Assembly: GCA_030849075.1 (NCBI GenBank) | Contig: JASAOO010003197.1 | Span: forward strand, 1-28,220 | DNA: 28,220 nucleotides | Direction of reading: 5' to 3' | From: Zelonia costaricensis | Taxonomy: Eukaryota; Euglenozoa; Kinetoplastea; Trypanosomatida; Trypanosomatidae | Shown here: positions 1 through 8,394 of the stretch, piece by piece | Layout: the number at the start of each line of letters is the position of its first letter | Numbering within the stretch: position 1 is the first letter of the stretch | Translations under genes and position numbers: made by a program | The notes under the pieces: model-generated | Told to the model about the DNA's origin: nothing | The model's database searches: none | The model's input: only the letters and a program-made list of their open reading frames with translations

Positions 1-24
1 CTGCCCCTGCCCCTGCCCCTGCCC
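1..24. repeat. Tandem hexamer CTGCCC x4
   Basis: Four exact copies of CTGCCC open the window and are followed by a C run. It is a simple spacer satellite, and it may continue beyond the left edge. It does not match the kinetoplastid telomere unit. Confidence 0.85.
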
Positions 25-693
25 CCTTTCTTATCTCTCTCCACTCTACCCTTTTTTCTCTTGCACCCACACCAAAGGGGCAACGAGGCAACGTCAATAA
101 AGGCGGGGACGCCGCGACTGCAGCGACGCGGGACGCCGCCACATCCAAACCAGAGATGGGGGGAAAAAAAAAGGTTGAGAGAGAGGGGAGGGAGAGAGGT
201 AGGAACGGCGTAGGCAAACAACAAACAAATAAAGAAAGGAATGCGTATACAGGGTGTGGTGAAGCGAGTTGTTGTTGTTCTTTTTTCCCTTTTTGTCCAA
301 CCCTTTTGTTTGTTTGTTTCGTTTTCGTTTTACTCAAATGCGATAAGACACCGGGGGAAAGAAGTCACAAACAACGCAAGACACATCTTAACAAGAAAAG
401 GGGGAGCACAAGGTGGGGAAAGCACCGGACGCCAAACGGCGGCAAAGACGGCGGTGGTGGGTGGAGTGAGGAAAACAACGCAAGCTGATGAGACAGTGAC
501 ACCCTCACCCCCCCCCTTCGCCAACACCGACACGCACACACAAACACGCGAAGTAGCCGAGCGCTCCGGCGACTGAATGCCAGAAGCGATGCGAGACAGG
601 AGGCGAGAGGAAGGAGGCAGAGATGTAGACAACGTGGACAAGGCACTCTTCTCGAAGGGGCAAAGCGGGGGTAAGGACAACCAGAGAGGGGGG

Positions 694-716
694 CACACAC
701 ACACACACACACACAC
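694..716. repeat. (CA)n microsatellite
   Basis: This is an uninterrupted 23-base CA tract, which reads as TG in the leftward transcript. It is part of a longer CA-rich zone reaching about position 780. Confidence 0.9.
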
Positions 717-1554
717 GCGAGGATCAAGAAGATCGACAGACACACACACACTCACAGACACACACTCACAGACACCCACTTTGAAACAACCGCGCACGAG
801 CCATCAACGAACGTGAAAGAAAAAAAAACGCATAAAAAAGCCAAACAGAAAAAAGGAAAGGAAAACGAAAACTCAAATTCATCGCGCACACACACACGCG
901 CGAACAACAACAGCAAAAAAGGAAACCGGGGGAGGAGAAGACGCGGGGGAGAAAGGACGAGGAGGAGGAGGAAGGAGAGGAGGGGGGGGGGGCTGGCAGC
1001 TGTACGATATCAGCGAGCAGCTTGCAAAAGGGCGATGTCACATACACGCAATCAAAGCACGCAGACACCAAGGCGGAGACACACACATACACAAGAACAC
1101 ACGCACACACACACAGACACACATTCATACACGGGGCAAAGATATAGGGAGAAAAGCCACTAGTCCACAACCAAACACAGGCAGCGAGGGGGGGGGGCAC
1201 GCAGCTGGGGGGCAGAAAAACGAGCGCATACATGATGTGCTCCAACACAAACACACACACAAACACTCATACTGACACACAAACACACAAGCACCCACAC
1301 ACAAAGCAGAGGAGAGGCAGAGATGGAGAGGGAGACAGAGAGAGAATAGAATAGCGAGGAGGTGCGCGAGGTGGGGAAAAAGGGGGGAGAGAGGGGCAGG
1401 GACAGGAGGAGAAGTCCCACGGCCCCTCGCTGTTGGTTCCGTCTCTCTTGCGCGGGGGCATCCTCGCAAAAGGGGGGAATACGCCTACACCAACACGCCA
1501 TCAAACTGAGATACAACCTCTGGCGCACACCGGCACGCAGGGGTGCTGACGCTT

Positions 1555-2814
1555 TTACGTGCACCACTGGTGGTGCTGCTGCTGCTGCTGCTGCTGCGGA
1601 GAGGCGGTCATCTGGTTCGTCATCGTGAAGGCGTCCGGCGTGTACATCACCCCGGCGCGCATCTGGCCGCCCGCCGCGTACACGACTTGCTGCTGCTGCG
1701 GGGACTGCTGCTGCTGGCGCGGCTGCTGGGCCTGGGCGACCCCGGTCGGCGACGCTGTGGAGTAGATGACGCCGCCGGGCTGGTTCGCGCGGAGGTACTC
1801 GAGCTTGCCAGACGCGCTGGCCTGCTGCTGCGGCGTGGCCTGCTGCGATGCCGTGCGCATCGCCATCAGGTTTGGCGAGGCGTACTGGCCCTGCATGTAC
1901 GCCGTCGTCGCACCCGGGTAGCCCTGCGGCGCCGCGTACGTTGCGGCGGTGGCGTAGTTGGGCTGCTGCTGCGCGGTGCCCGAGGAGGGCATGATGGAGC
2001 CGATGGTAGAGAGGGACTGCGACTGCGAGGAGGGGGCCATGCGGTTCGCGCTCGGAGCGGCGAACTGCACGCGCAGCGGGTTCGTCTGCGGCGGCACGAC
2101 GTGCTTCTCGTTGAGGGCGTTGATGGCGCGCTGCGCCGACTCCTCCGTCTCGTAACGCACCCACGCACTGCCCTTGCTGCGGCCGTTGGGCTCCCGCATG
2201 ATCTTGATCTCCAGCAGCGCACCGAACTGCGCGAAGATGGGGCGGAGCTGGTCCTCGGTGCACACAGCTGGCACCTGGCCGACGAAGAGCTTGCTACCGG
2301 CGTTGATGTTGGCCGCCGCACTCGTCCAGGCCGCCGCGGCCGCAGCCGGGGTGAGCATCTGGTTCGGCCCCGCCTGCGCCGGGCCCCCGCGCATCGGGAA
2401 GACCGCCGCGGCGGCGGAGGGGTTTGCGGCGTACATGGACTGCGCGCCGGCCGCCTGCGCGGACGGGGCGGAGTAGAAGAAGCCGCTGCTCGGCGTCCCA
2501 GTGGGGGCGGCGCTGCCGTAAGCGTTGAAGGACGTGCTCGTCTGAGCCTGGTTGATGTTCTGCTGCGTGGTGCCCTGCGCCTGCTGGGGCTGTTGGCGGA
2601 TGGTCTGGTTCGACGACGCGTGCGCCGGCGACGCGTACATGGCGGCGGACGGCGAGGACGGGGTGCCGCCGTTGCTGTTGCTGCCACCGTACATGACCGC
2701 GTTCGGGCTGTTGCTAGACGGGTACGAGGACGCGTTGTTCGCGTTGTTCGTGTTGTTCGCGCCGGAGTAGATGCTCTGGCCCTGCGTGGTCGCGGTGGTG
2801 CTGGTGCGCTCCAT
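1555..2814 (-). CDS. Single-RRM, Gln/Ala-rich RNA-binding protein (CELF/Bruno-like RRM)
   Basis: A predicted 419-residue protein. Residues 175-253 form one RNA-recognition motif with RNP2 KLFVGQVP (175-182) and RNP1 KGSAWVRY (214-221). The long loop before the last strand (LRVQFA, 247-252) resembles the CELF/Bruno family. The flanks are low complexity: Asn/Ser/Thr/Gln-rich for the first ~100 residues, Ala-rich around 155-170, and Gln-rich at 323-333, 361-376 and 407-413. Such tails are typical of regulatory RNA-binding proteins that form granules. Because trypanosomatid genes are controlled mostly after transcription, a role in mRNA stability or translation is likely, but the targets are unknown. 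The start is the first ATG after the acceptor near 2888, in the context GCAGCCATGG. The long overlapping plus-strand frames here are shadows of this gene. RRM assignment is firm; subfamily is tentative. Confidence 0.93.
   Translation of the reverse strand: MERTSTTATTQGQSIYSGANNTNNANNASSYPSSNSPNAVMYGGSNSNGGTPSSPSAAMYASPAHASSNQTIRQQPQQAQGTTQQNINQAQTSTSFNAYGSAAPTGTPSSGFFYSAPSAQAAGAQSMYAANPSAAAAVFPMRGGPAQAGPNQMLTPAAAAAAWTSAAANINAGSKLFVGQVPAVCTEDQLRPIFAQFGALLEIKIMREPNGRSKGSAWVRYETEESAQRAINALNEKHVVPPQTNPLRVQFAAPSANRMAPSSQSQSLSTIGSIMPSSGTAQQQPNYATAATYAAPQGYPGATTAYMQGQYASPNLMAMRTASQQATPQQQASASGKLEYLRANQPGGVIYSTASPTGVAQAQQPRQQQQSPQQQQVVYAAGGQMRAGVMYTPDAFTMTNQMTASPQQQQQQQHHQWCT
1574..1597. repeat. TGC/CAG trinucleotide repeat inside the RRM gene
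   Basis: Eight perfect TGC units (CAG-type on the coding strand) encode most of the C-terminal Gln run at residues 407-413 of the RRM protein. This kind of tract can vary in length between strains. Confidence 0.85.
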
Positions 2815-2887
2815 GGCTGCGGTGGGGTGTTGCGGTTCGCCGCTGGGGGGCGGGGAAGGGTGAAAGGAGGGAGGGCTGAGGGGCGAG

Positions 2888-2980
2888 CTGCAACGAAGTG
2901 GGCGCAGATCGGCGAGGAGGGCGAAAGAGAGTGTGAAAGAAGAGATAGAGAAAGAGGAGGGAGGGAGAGCGAAGAACGAT
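2888..2980 (-). promoter_or_regulatory. Trans-splice acceptor of the RRM gene
   Basis: Plus-strand 2914-2977 is almost pure purine, so it is a polypyrimidine tract in the transcript. The first AG after it is TGCAG ending at 2888, giving a 5' UTR of about 73 bases without an upstream ATG. A second candidate AG lies opposite 2843-2844. Confidence 0.6.
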
Positions 2981-5852
2981 CTCTGGATGAGAGGCGGCGG
3001 GCGGAGTCAAGCGGCAGCGCGGCACGCAGTAGACAGGGCGACCACAAGCGGAAAAGCGTTCACAGACACGGCAAGACAGGGACAAAGAAAAAGAAAAGAA
3101 GCGAACACGGCGACAAGCAGCACAAACGGAACAGACACGCACAGTCACACACAGAGACGAAGAAGAGAGGCCAGCAAACTAATACAAACACACACAAAAA
3201 AGCGTTGGTGTAAGCGGGTGGGGGAAGAGGGGTGATCAATCACAAGCGCGAAAAGGGAGAAGAGAAGGAGCGGTACACGGTGGCAATGAAGTCTCTTTCG
3301 GTTTCCTTTTTTTGTTGTTGTTTCTTGGTCTTGTGCTCTTCTCAGGAGCTATAATTGCACCACGTCAGCAGAGGAGGCGGAGGGCACGAAAAAAAAAAAA
3401 AAAAGTTACAGCAAAGGATGACAACAACGACGATCACGGAGGTGGGGGGGGGGACGGGTCGTAGGTGGGAAATAGATCGAGCACCTAGATGGCGAAACCC
3501 AAAACAAAGATAGGAGCTGGCGTGAAGAGGAGGGGGAAAGGGTGGGTATGCGGTATGCGGGCACCTGCGTGCGCGGAACGGGGCGGAACGGAGAAGAGTA
3601 AAGGGGGTTGGCAAAAGGAATAGCCAAGAAGCACTGTGGGTCGAGAGTGTAGTGTGAAAGCACGGCAGAGGCGGCGCACAAAAATGTGGAAAGGCTGAGA
3701 AGGTTGGAAGGGAGAGGGTGGGAGGTGAGGGGGGGGGCGGCAGCAGCGTCTGATAGCTTGTGTGTGGAGAGGGGAGGGGGAGAGAGGAAAACCAGAGTCT
3801 TGCACAACGGTGCACACAAAAAACAGCGAAAAAAAAAAGAAGCGCACAACCAGACAAAGCAGAGGAGGAGCGCGTGAGGTGCGACTGGGGACGGGGACGG
3901 GGGTGGGGATGAGCGAGTGAGTCACTGCTGTTGCGTTAGGTTGGGCGAGAGCTCGACGGGCACGGAGGGGGGCGTGCGGAAAGAGAGAGGAAGGCACGGC
4001 GGCGATCTTACGGTAGATGGCGCGAGGAGCGGGAAAGGGAAGGGATGGGGGGGTGCCGCGCGGGAGGAGTCACAGAGAAAGGAGAAGAGAAGAAGAGGAG
4101 AAAGAAACACTGACGAGAAACAGGGAAGGAAAGCGGTGAAGCGAAGGGACCTGAGGAAGGAGGGGCGGAAGCACAGACGAGTGAGCACGCGACAAGAGGA
4201 AAAGGGAATTTTGGGGTATTCGGGAAAGGGCAGAAGCACAACAAAGCGAAGAAAGAGTAGGGCTGCGCGTGTGCGAGTCAAGAAACAGGCACGCTCACTA
4301 GAAAAACACAACAACAACCACAAAAAAACAGAAGAGGGAAAGGCAGAGAGGCAGACAGGAAGGGAGGGTGAGGGGACTTGGGTAGGTCAATAGGGTAAGC
4401 CGCACAGGAAAAAAAAGAGAACAAGACCACGCAAACACAGACAAACGCAGACGCACAAAACCAGAAGGAGGGAGTGAAAGGGGAGAAGAAAACACGAAAA
4501 GGGGGTACCACGAGACAAAGCTAGACAAGGGAGAGTGTATTGGATTGAGGCGCTCCGGATCACAAACGTAAAACAGGAAACAGGCAAATGCAAAAGAGAA
4601 AAGGGTGTCGTGAAACGACGGGGTCGGAGATGGGGTGGATTTGGGGAGGCGTGGGAGGGGGAGGGGGAGGGGGAAGACGGTGGAAGACAGAGTCACGGCA
4701 CAGGATCCAAGCCCAAAGGAGGGGGGGTGGGAGAACGAAAAGAAAAAAGAGGAGAGTGCAAGAGAAGACGAGAAGACAGGCAGCACTCAAAAGACAAAGG
4801 AAGGGGAAAGAGAAAGAGGAGGGTGTACGCGTGCGTGAACTCGATCCTCTGAACTTGCTTCTTGCGATGCGAAGTGGTTTCCCTTGTTTCTTTTGTCTCG
4901 GGTGTTCCTACTGTCTTGTTTTCCGTTGAAGGGGAGGGGGGAAACGAAAGCTACAGCCTTTAGCCCTTTCGTGTGTGCTTCAGTGCGTATTGTGCTTGTT
5001 TTTTTTTTCAGTCGCAGAGCACCTTCTTGTCCGTTTTTTTTTGTTTGATACACGCACGTGCCCAGGTGTATCTCGTGTTCTGCCTCAACAGAAAGAGCGC
5101 CTCAGTACGGGAGTAAATGAGGAAGAGGAAAGGAGAGAGGCGAAAAACTAAAAAAAGAATCGCAGGACAGTCGCGTTGGAGAACGGAAGAGGCGGGGCGA
5201 GGCCAACGACGGCGGCGTGAAAGGGAAAGAAAAAAAGAGCGTAGAGGAGGCGAAAAGGGTGGACGGAGGAGGTTGGGGGGGGGCGCAGCAATAGAGCCTG
5301 GACTAAGAGAGAAAAAATGAGGACGCGAGACAGCAACAGAGCTGATATCAAAAGGGAAAAAAGAAGAGGCGGGAGACAAGATAGAAACGTGAGATAGAGA
5401 GGGGTGGAGAACGTGTGGCTTGAGGCTATGATCGTCGAAGGGAAAGGGGCAGGGATCCGACCAAGACAATCGTGTACCGCGTGGAGTCGTGGAGCAGGCA
5501 GCCGACGAAAGCAAGGGATGGATGGAGGGGTTGGGGGTGGGGAAGGAATGGAAGTGAGCTGCGAATAGCGAGGGTGAAGGCAAGGGCGGGGCTGGGGCTA
5601 TGAGGACGAGGGGTGTGCACCGTATGGCTACGTGAACGACTTGTGTTCTTTGAAAGAAGAGAGGGGGGACAAATCGTGTTGTTGTTTCGTAAAACTTTTT
5701 TCGTTTTCTTCGAGCGGGTACGCTATGCTTGATGATTGTTTCAGTGATGAGGGCGAAAAGAGGAGGGACGGAAGAAAGTGGCGAAGAGGGTCGAGAACGT
5801 GGGCGGGAAGGGAGAGCGAAAGAGAATCTGTGCAAATAAGCGGGTAGCGTTC

Positions 5853-5872
5853 GTGTGTGTGTGTGTGTGTGT
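5853..5872. repeat. (GT)n microsatellite
   Basis: A 20-base GT tract, which reads as CA in the leftward transcript, the opposite sense to the CA tracts at the left end of the window. Confidence 0.85.
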
Positions 5873-6474
5873 AAGCCGATGTGTGAGTGTGTGTGTTTTT
5901 AATTCAAGATACGGGGGTGGGAGTGCACAGATGGTGTTGTTGGTCGACGACAGTAAAGGGCAGGGTGGCAGCATCGTCGCGCGACGCTCTGCGGCGGCAC
6001 CATCGCGTTCCGGAGAGTCCTTTGCTTTCATGCTTCGTCGTCATCGTCCTTTCTATTCCATTCGTCAGTCATCTGGCATTCTTCGGTGGACCTGGCAAGG
6101 CGTCAAGAAGGAGTGGAAGTTGCCGATGCGTTCCCTGGGTGCGTGGCTGCGACGCGGCACGTAGGCACAACCAAGGCGATGAAAGAACAACAAAAGAGGT
6201 GCGGAGGGCTCTTGTGCATCGTCGTGAAGCAAGAGCCGCGATGCAGACTCCCGAAAGCAGCTCAAAGGAAAGTGATAGGTGTGTGCATTCTCTCCGCCCT
6301 TTCCTCGTCACACCTGAGCGCCCCCTTCGATATCGACATCAGCCTAGGCGCCCGTCAGCAGCGGCATCGCGGCCCTACGAGGGGGGGGAGAGGTAGAAGG
6401 CGCACGCGGTCGTTCGTGCCAACAAAGGTAAGCGCTAGCAGGCAATTTGCAGGACGGCACGTCATGCAATGAAA

Positions 6475-6501
6475 CGCTCCTACAACCGGTATGTAGGAGC
6501 G
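6475..6501. repeat. Perfect 10-bp inverted repeat (hairpin)
   Basis: Arms CGCTCCTACA (6475-6484) and TGTAGGAGCG (6492-6501) pair perfectly around the 7-base loop ACCGGTA, which itself contains the palindrome ACCGGT. It lies about 180 bases past the isomerase-like stop codon, within its probable 3' UTR. Confidence 0.75.
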
Positions 6502-6682
6502 GGAGAAGAGGAAAGAAGAGATGAAGTTTGGAGCGGACTTCTCGAGTCGCTCTCGGGAGGTCAGAAGGGGACCCGAACGGAGAAAAGCAGGGTGAAGTGA
6601 GGTGAATCACGCTCGCTTGTTGAGCGCGGTGGCAGCAGCAGCGACGCCGCAGCCGCAGCCGCGGCGGATTTTGCTGGCCCCG

Positions 6683-7633
6683 TCACTCACGTTTTGGCCG
6701 CGGCATATCGCTGACGGGGTTCACCACATAGTCAGTGAAGGACGGCGCCCTCTTTTCGGCAAAAGCACGCGCCGCCTCTCCAACGTCGTTGCAGTGTAGA
6801 CTGAAGGCGTTGATGGCAGCCTGATACTCCAGTGACGTCTGCACAGCGCGCTCCCGTTCCCAGTTCAAGACCAGCTTGGTGTTCTGCACGCCAAGCGGCG
6901 AGTTGGCGGCGATCTGCGCGGCGCGCCTTCGGGCATGGGCCAGCAGAGCCGCGTAGTCTGGACACACCTCCTCCACCAGCCCCATCGCCCTCGCCTCTGC
7001 CCCGTCAAAGTCGCGGCACGTGTAGGCAAGCTCCCGGGTGCGGCCCTCGCCGATAATGGAGGGGAGCCGCTGCAGCGCGCCGATGTCAGCGGCGAGCCCG
7101 ACAGCAGCCTCCCGCACGGAGAAGGAGGCACGCGCCGTCGCGTAGCGCACATCGCACGCCGTGATGACCGACGTAGCGCCGCCGATGCAGTGGCGGTCGA
7201 TGGCGGCAATGATGGGCACACGGCAGCGCGCTAACGCCGAGATGCCGTCCTGAAACGCGCGTATGGTGCGGTGCTGGTGCTGAAGGAGCATGGCGGGGGC
7301 GTTCACGGCGGCGTCGGGCGCCGCCATCGATGCTGGCGCCGCTGACAACTCTTTGAGATCGATGCCGGCCGAAAAGGAGCAGCCGTCGCGCGGTGCAAAA
7401 ATAGCGACGCGCACCTCAGCGTTGAGCTCCTCGGACAAAAGCTCAGCCAGTTCGGCTAGGGCTGCGGCGTAGCGCAGACCGAGAAGGTTGAGCTTCTTGA
7501 CGGGGTGCTGCGCGTCGCCCGAGAAGACCTCGATGACGCCCTTTGCCTCGCCGCGATGCACCGCAAAGGGGCCGACCCGACGAATGAGCGTCGCCGCCTC
7601 CGCGGCAGAGAGCAGCCGACAGCAAGACCTCAT
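6683..7633 (-). CDS. Enoyl-CoA hydratase/isomerase family protein, dienoyl-CoA isomerase (ECH1)-like, probably mitochondrial
   Basis: A 316-residue crotonase-fold protein. The oxyanion-hole segments are FSAGIDL (87-93) and CIGG (149-152), and the stretch CDVRY ... VREAAVGLAADIGALQRLP (160-191) follows mammalian delta3,5-delta2,4-dienoyl-CoA isomerase (ECH1) closely. Aligning from memory to the rat enzyme, the catalytic Glu196 and Asp204 equivalents are present (E175, D183), but the third active-site acid, Asp176, is Ser155. That enzyme reshuffles double bonds during beta-oxidation of odd-position unsaturated fatty acids. The N-terminus, with Arg6, Arg18 and Arg19 and no acidic residue before Glu12, looks like a mitochondrial presequence; there is no PTS1-type C-terminus (ends PKRE). 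Start: an in-frame extension of 71 codons upstream crosses a 16-base homopolymer and lies before the likely acceptor, so the first ATG afterwards (7633) was chosen. Family is secure; exact reaction is not. Confidence 0.9.
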   Translation of the reverse strand: MRSCCRLLSAAEAATLIRRVGPFAVHRGEAKGVIEVFSGDAQHPVKKLNLLGLRYAAALAELAELLSEELNAEVRVAIFAPRDGCSFSAGIDLKELSAAPASMAAPDAAVNAPAMLLQHQHRTIRAFQDGISALARCRVPIIAAIDRHCIGGATSVITACDVRYATARASFSVREAAVGLAADIGALQRLPSIIGEGRTRELAYTCRDFDGAEARAMGLVEEVCPDYAALLAHARRRAAQIAANSPLGVQNTKLVLNWERERAVQTSLEYQAAINAFSLHCNDVGEAARAFAEKRAPSFTDYVVNPVSDMPRPKRE

Positions 7634-7728
7634 CGCTGGGCTCGTGTGTGTGCTGCTATCCGCTCTCGCTTCTTTCCTTCTGTGTCTGTGATGCCCCTTG
7701 CTTTCCCTTCTCTGCGGTTGTGAGGTTT

Positions 7729-7868
7729 CTTGGAAGAAATGTGACAAGAGAAAGCCAGCGAGTCCAGCCCTTTTTTGAGGAGGCAATGTCGGCACCATGT
7801 GCATTCGTTTTTTTTTTTTTTTTGGAGAGAAGAAACGCAGAGGCAAAAGAGGCGGGCGCGGGCAAGAC
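7729..7868 (-). promoter_or_regulatory. Trans-splice acceptor region of the isomerase-like gene
   Basis: In transcript sense a pyrimidine-rich tract (7825-7868) is followed by a 16-base A run and a first AG at 7771-7770. A second tract then leads to AG at 7730-7729. After either site the first ATG is 7633. Confidence 0.5.
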
Positions 7869-8394
7869 AGTCAGGATTCTCGTTTCTGTCGCTGCTGATG
7901 GCGATCCGAATGCACGACAGCAAGATCGGATGCGCGGAGTTCGTCGTTTGAGGCGCCGGCTTCCTGCACGAAGCACAGCGAGAAGGTGAAGCGGGCGCCT
8001 AGTCACCTGTGGGACGGAGTTTCTTGCCCCACATATGCATCGAGGCCTTCTGGACCGAAGCCCCGTGCATCCTCACCTTCAGCGGCAGCGGTTTCTTTTT
8101 GTATGGGTGTGTGTATTACAGCAACGCCTCCACGCTCCGCAGAAATGGAAAAGTGGCGTCCTCGCTTTTGTTTGTCGGTTTCCTGAGCAGCAAATTGCAT
8201 CAGGGCGCGTTGGTCGCTGAGGCGCAAAAGCGACAGGCGCCGCAGATGCACCCGGTATGTACATGGTTTACATGACGGTAGAAGACAAGAAAAAGGAGAC
8301 GTGGGATCTAGGCAGGCACCAAGGACTCGAGCAGACGAGGTGCGGTGGCGATGGGGAGAAAACACTGAGGCGCGTGCCACAGATTTAGCGGAGC
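7869..8394 (-). other. 3' UTR/spacer after the ASH-repeat gene
   Basis: About 525 bases of non-repetitive sequence between the ASH gene stop and the acceptor zone of the isomerase-like gene. Frames on both strands are short and unremarkable, and I see no gene or RNA feature. Confidence 0.5.

Larger units (their letters stand above)
1..1554 (-). other. Spacer downstream of the RRM gene (3' UTR and beyond), low complexity
   Basis: On the minus strand this lies 3' of the RNA-binding protein gene, so it should hold its 3' UTR, a polyadenylation zone and perhaps the 5' region of the next gene to the left. It consists mainly of CA-rich stretches on the plus strand (694-716, 1077-1130, 1251-1303), which read as TG in the transcript, plus GA-rich tracts that read as polypyrimidine. 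Open frames in it translate to Cys/Val or Thr/His repeats from the dinucleotide tracts. I see no convincing gene. Confidence 0.6.
2981..6682 (-). other. 3.7-kb spacer between isomerase-like and RRM genes
   Basis: This segment separates the isomerase-like stop from the RRM gene and is unusually long beside the 0.8-kb spacers elsewhere. From about 2981 to 5840 the plus strand is strongly GA-rich, so the transcript sense is pyrimidine-rich and every long frame is low complexity (Ser/Pro/Phe/Leu on minus, Arg/Lys/Glu/Gly on plus). It includes a 16-base A run (3389-3404) and a GT tract (5853-5872). From about 5900 to 6600 the sequence is ordinary, non-repetitive DNA without a convincing gene; it is presumably the 3' UTR of the isomerase-like gene and contains the hairpin at 6475-6501. 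Confidence 0.55.

Noticed and set aside
1..24. Telomeric or subtelomeric repeat
   Set aside because: The CTGCCC unit does not match the kinetoplastid telomere hexamer, and single-copy genes lie close by.
1543..3213. 556-codon plus-strand ORF
   Set aside because: It lies opposite the RRM gene and its translation is Arg/Gly/Leu-rich with no domain; it is the usual antisense shadow of a GC-rich gene.
5008..5835. 275-codon minus-strand ORF
   Set aside because: The translation is Ser/Pro/Phe/Leu low-complexity read from a pyrimidine-rich transcript strand; there is no domain and no clear acceptor.
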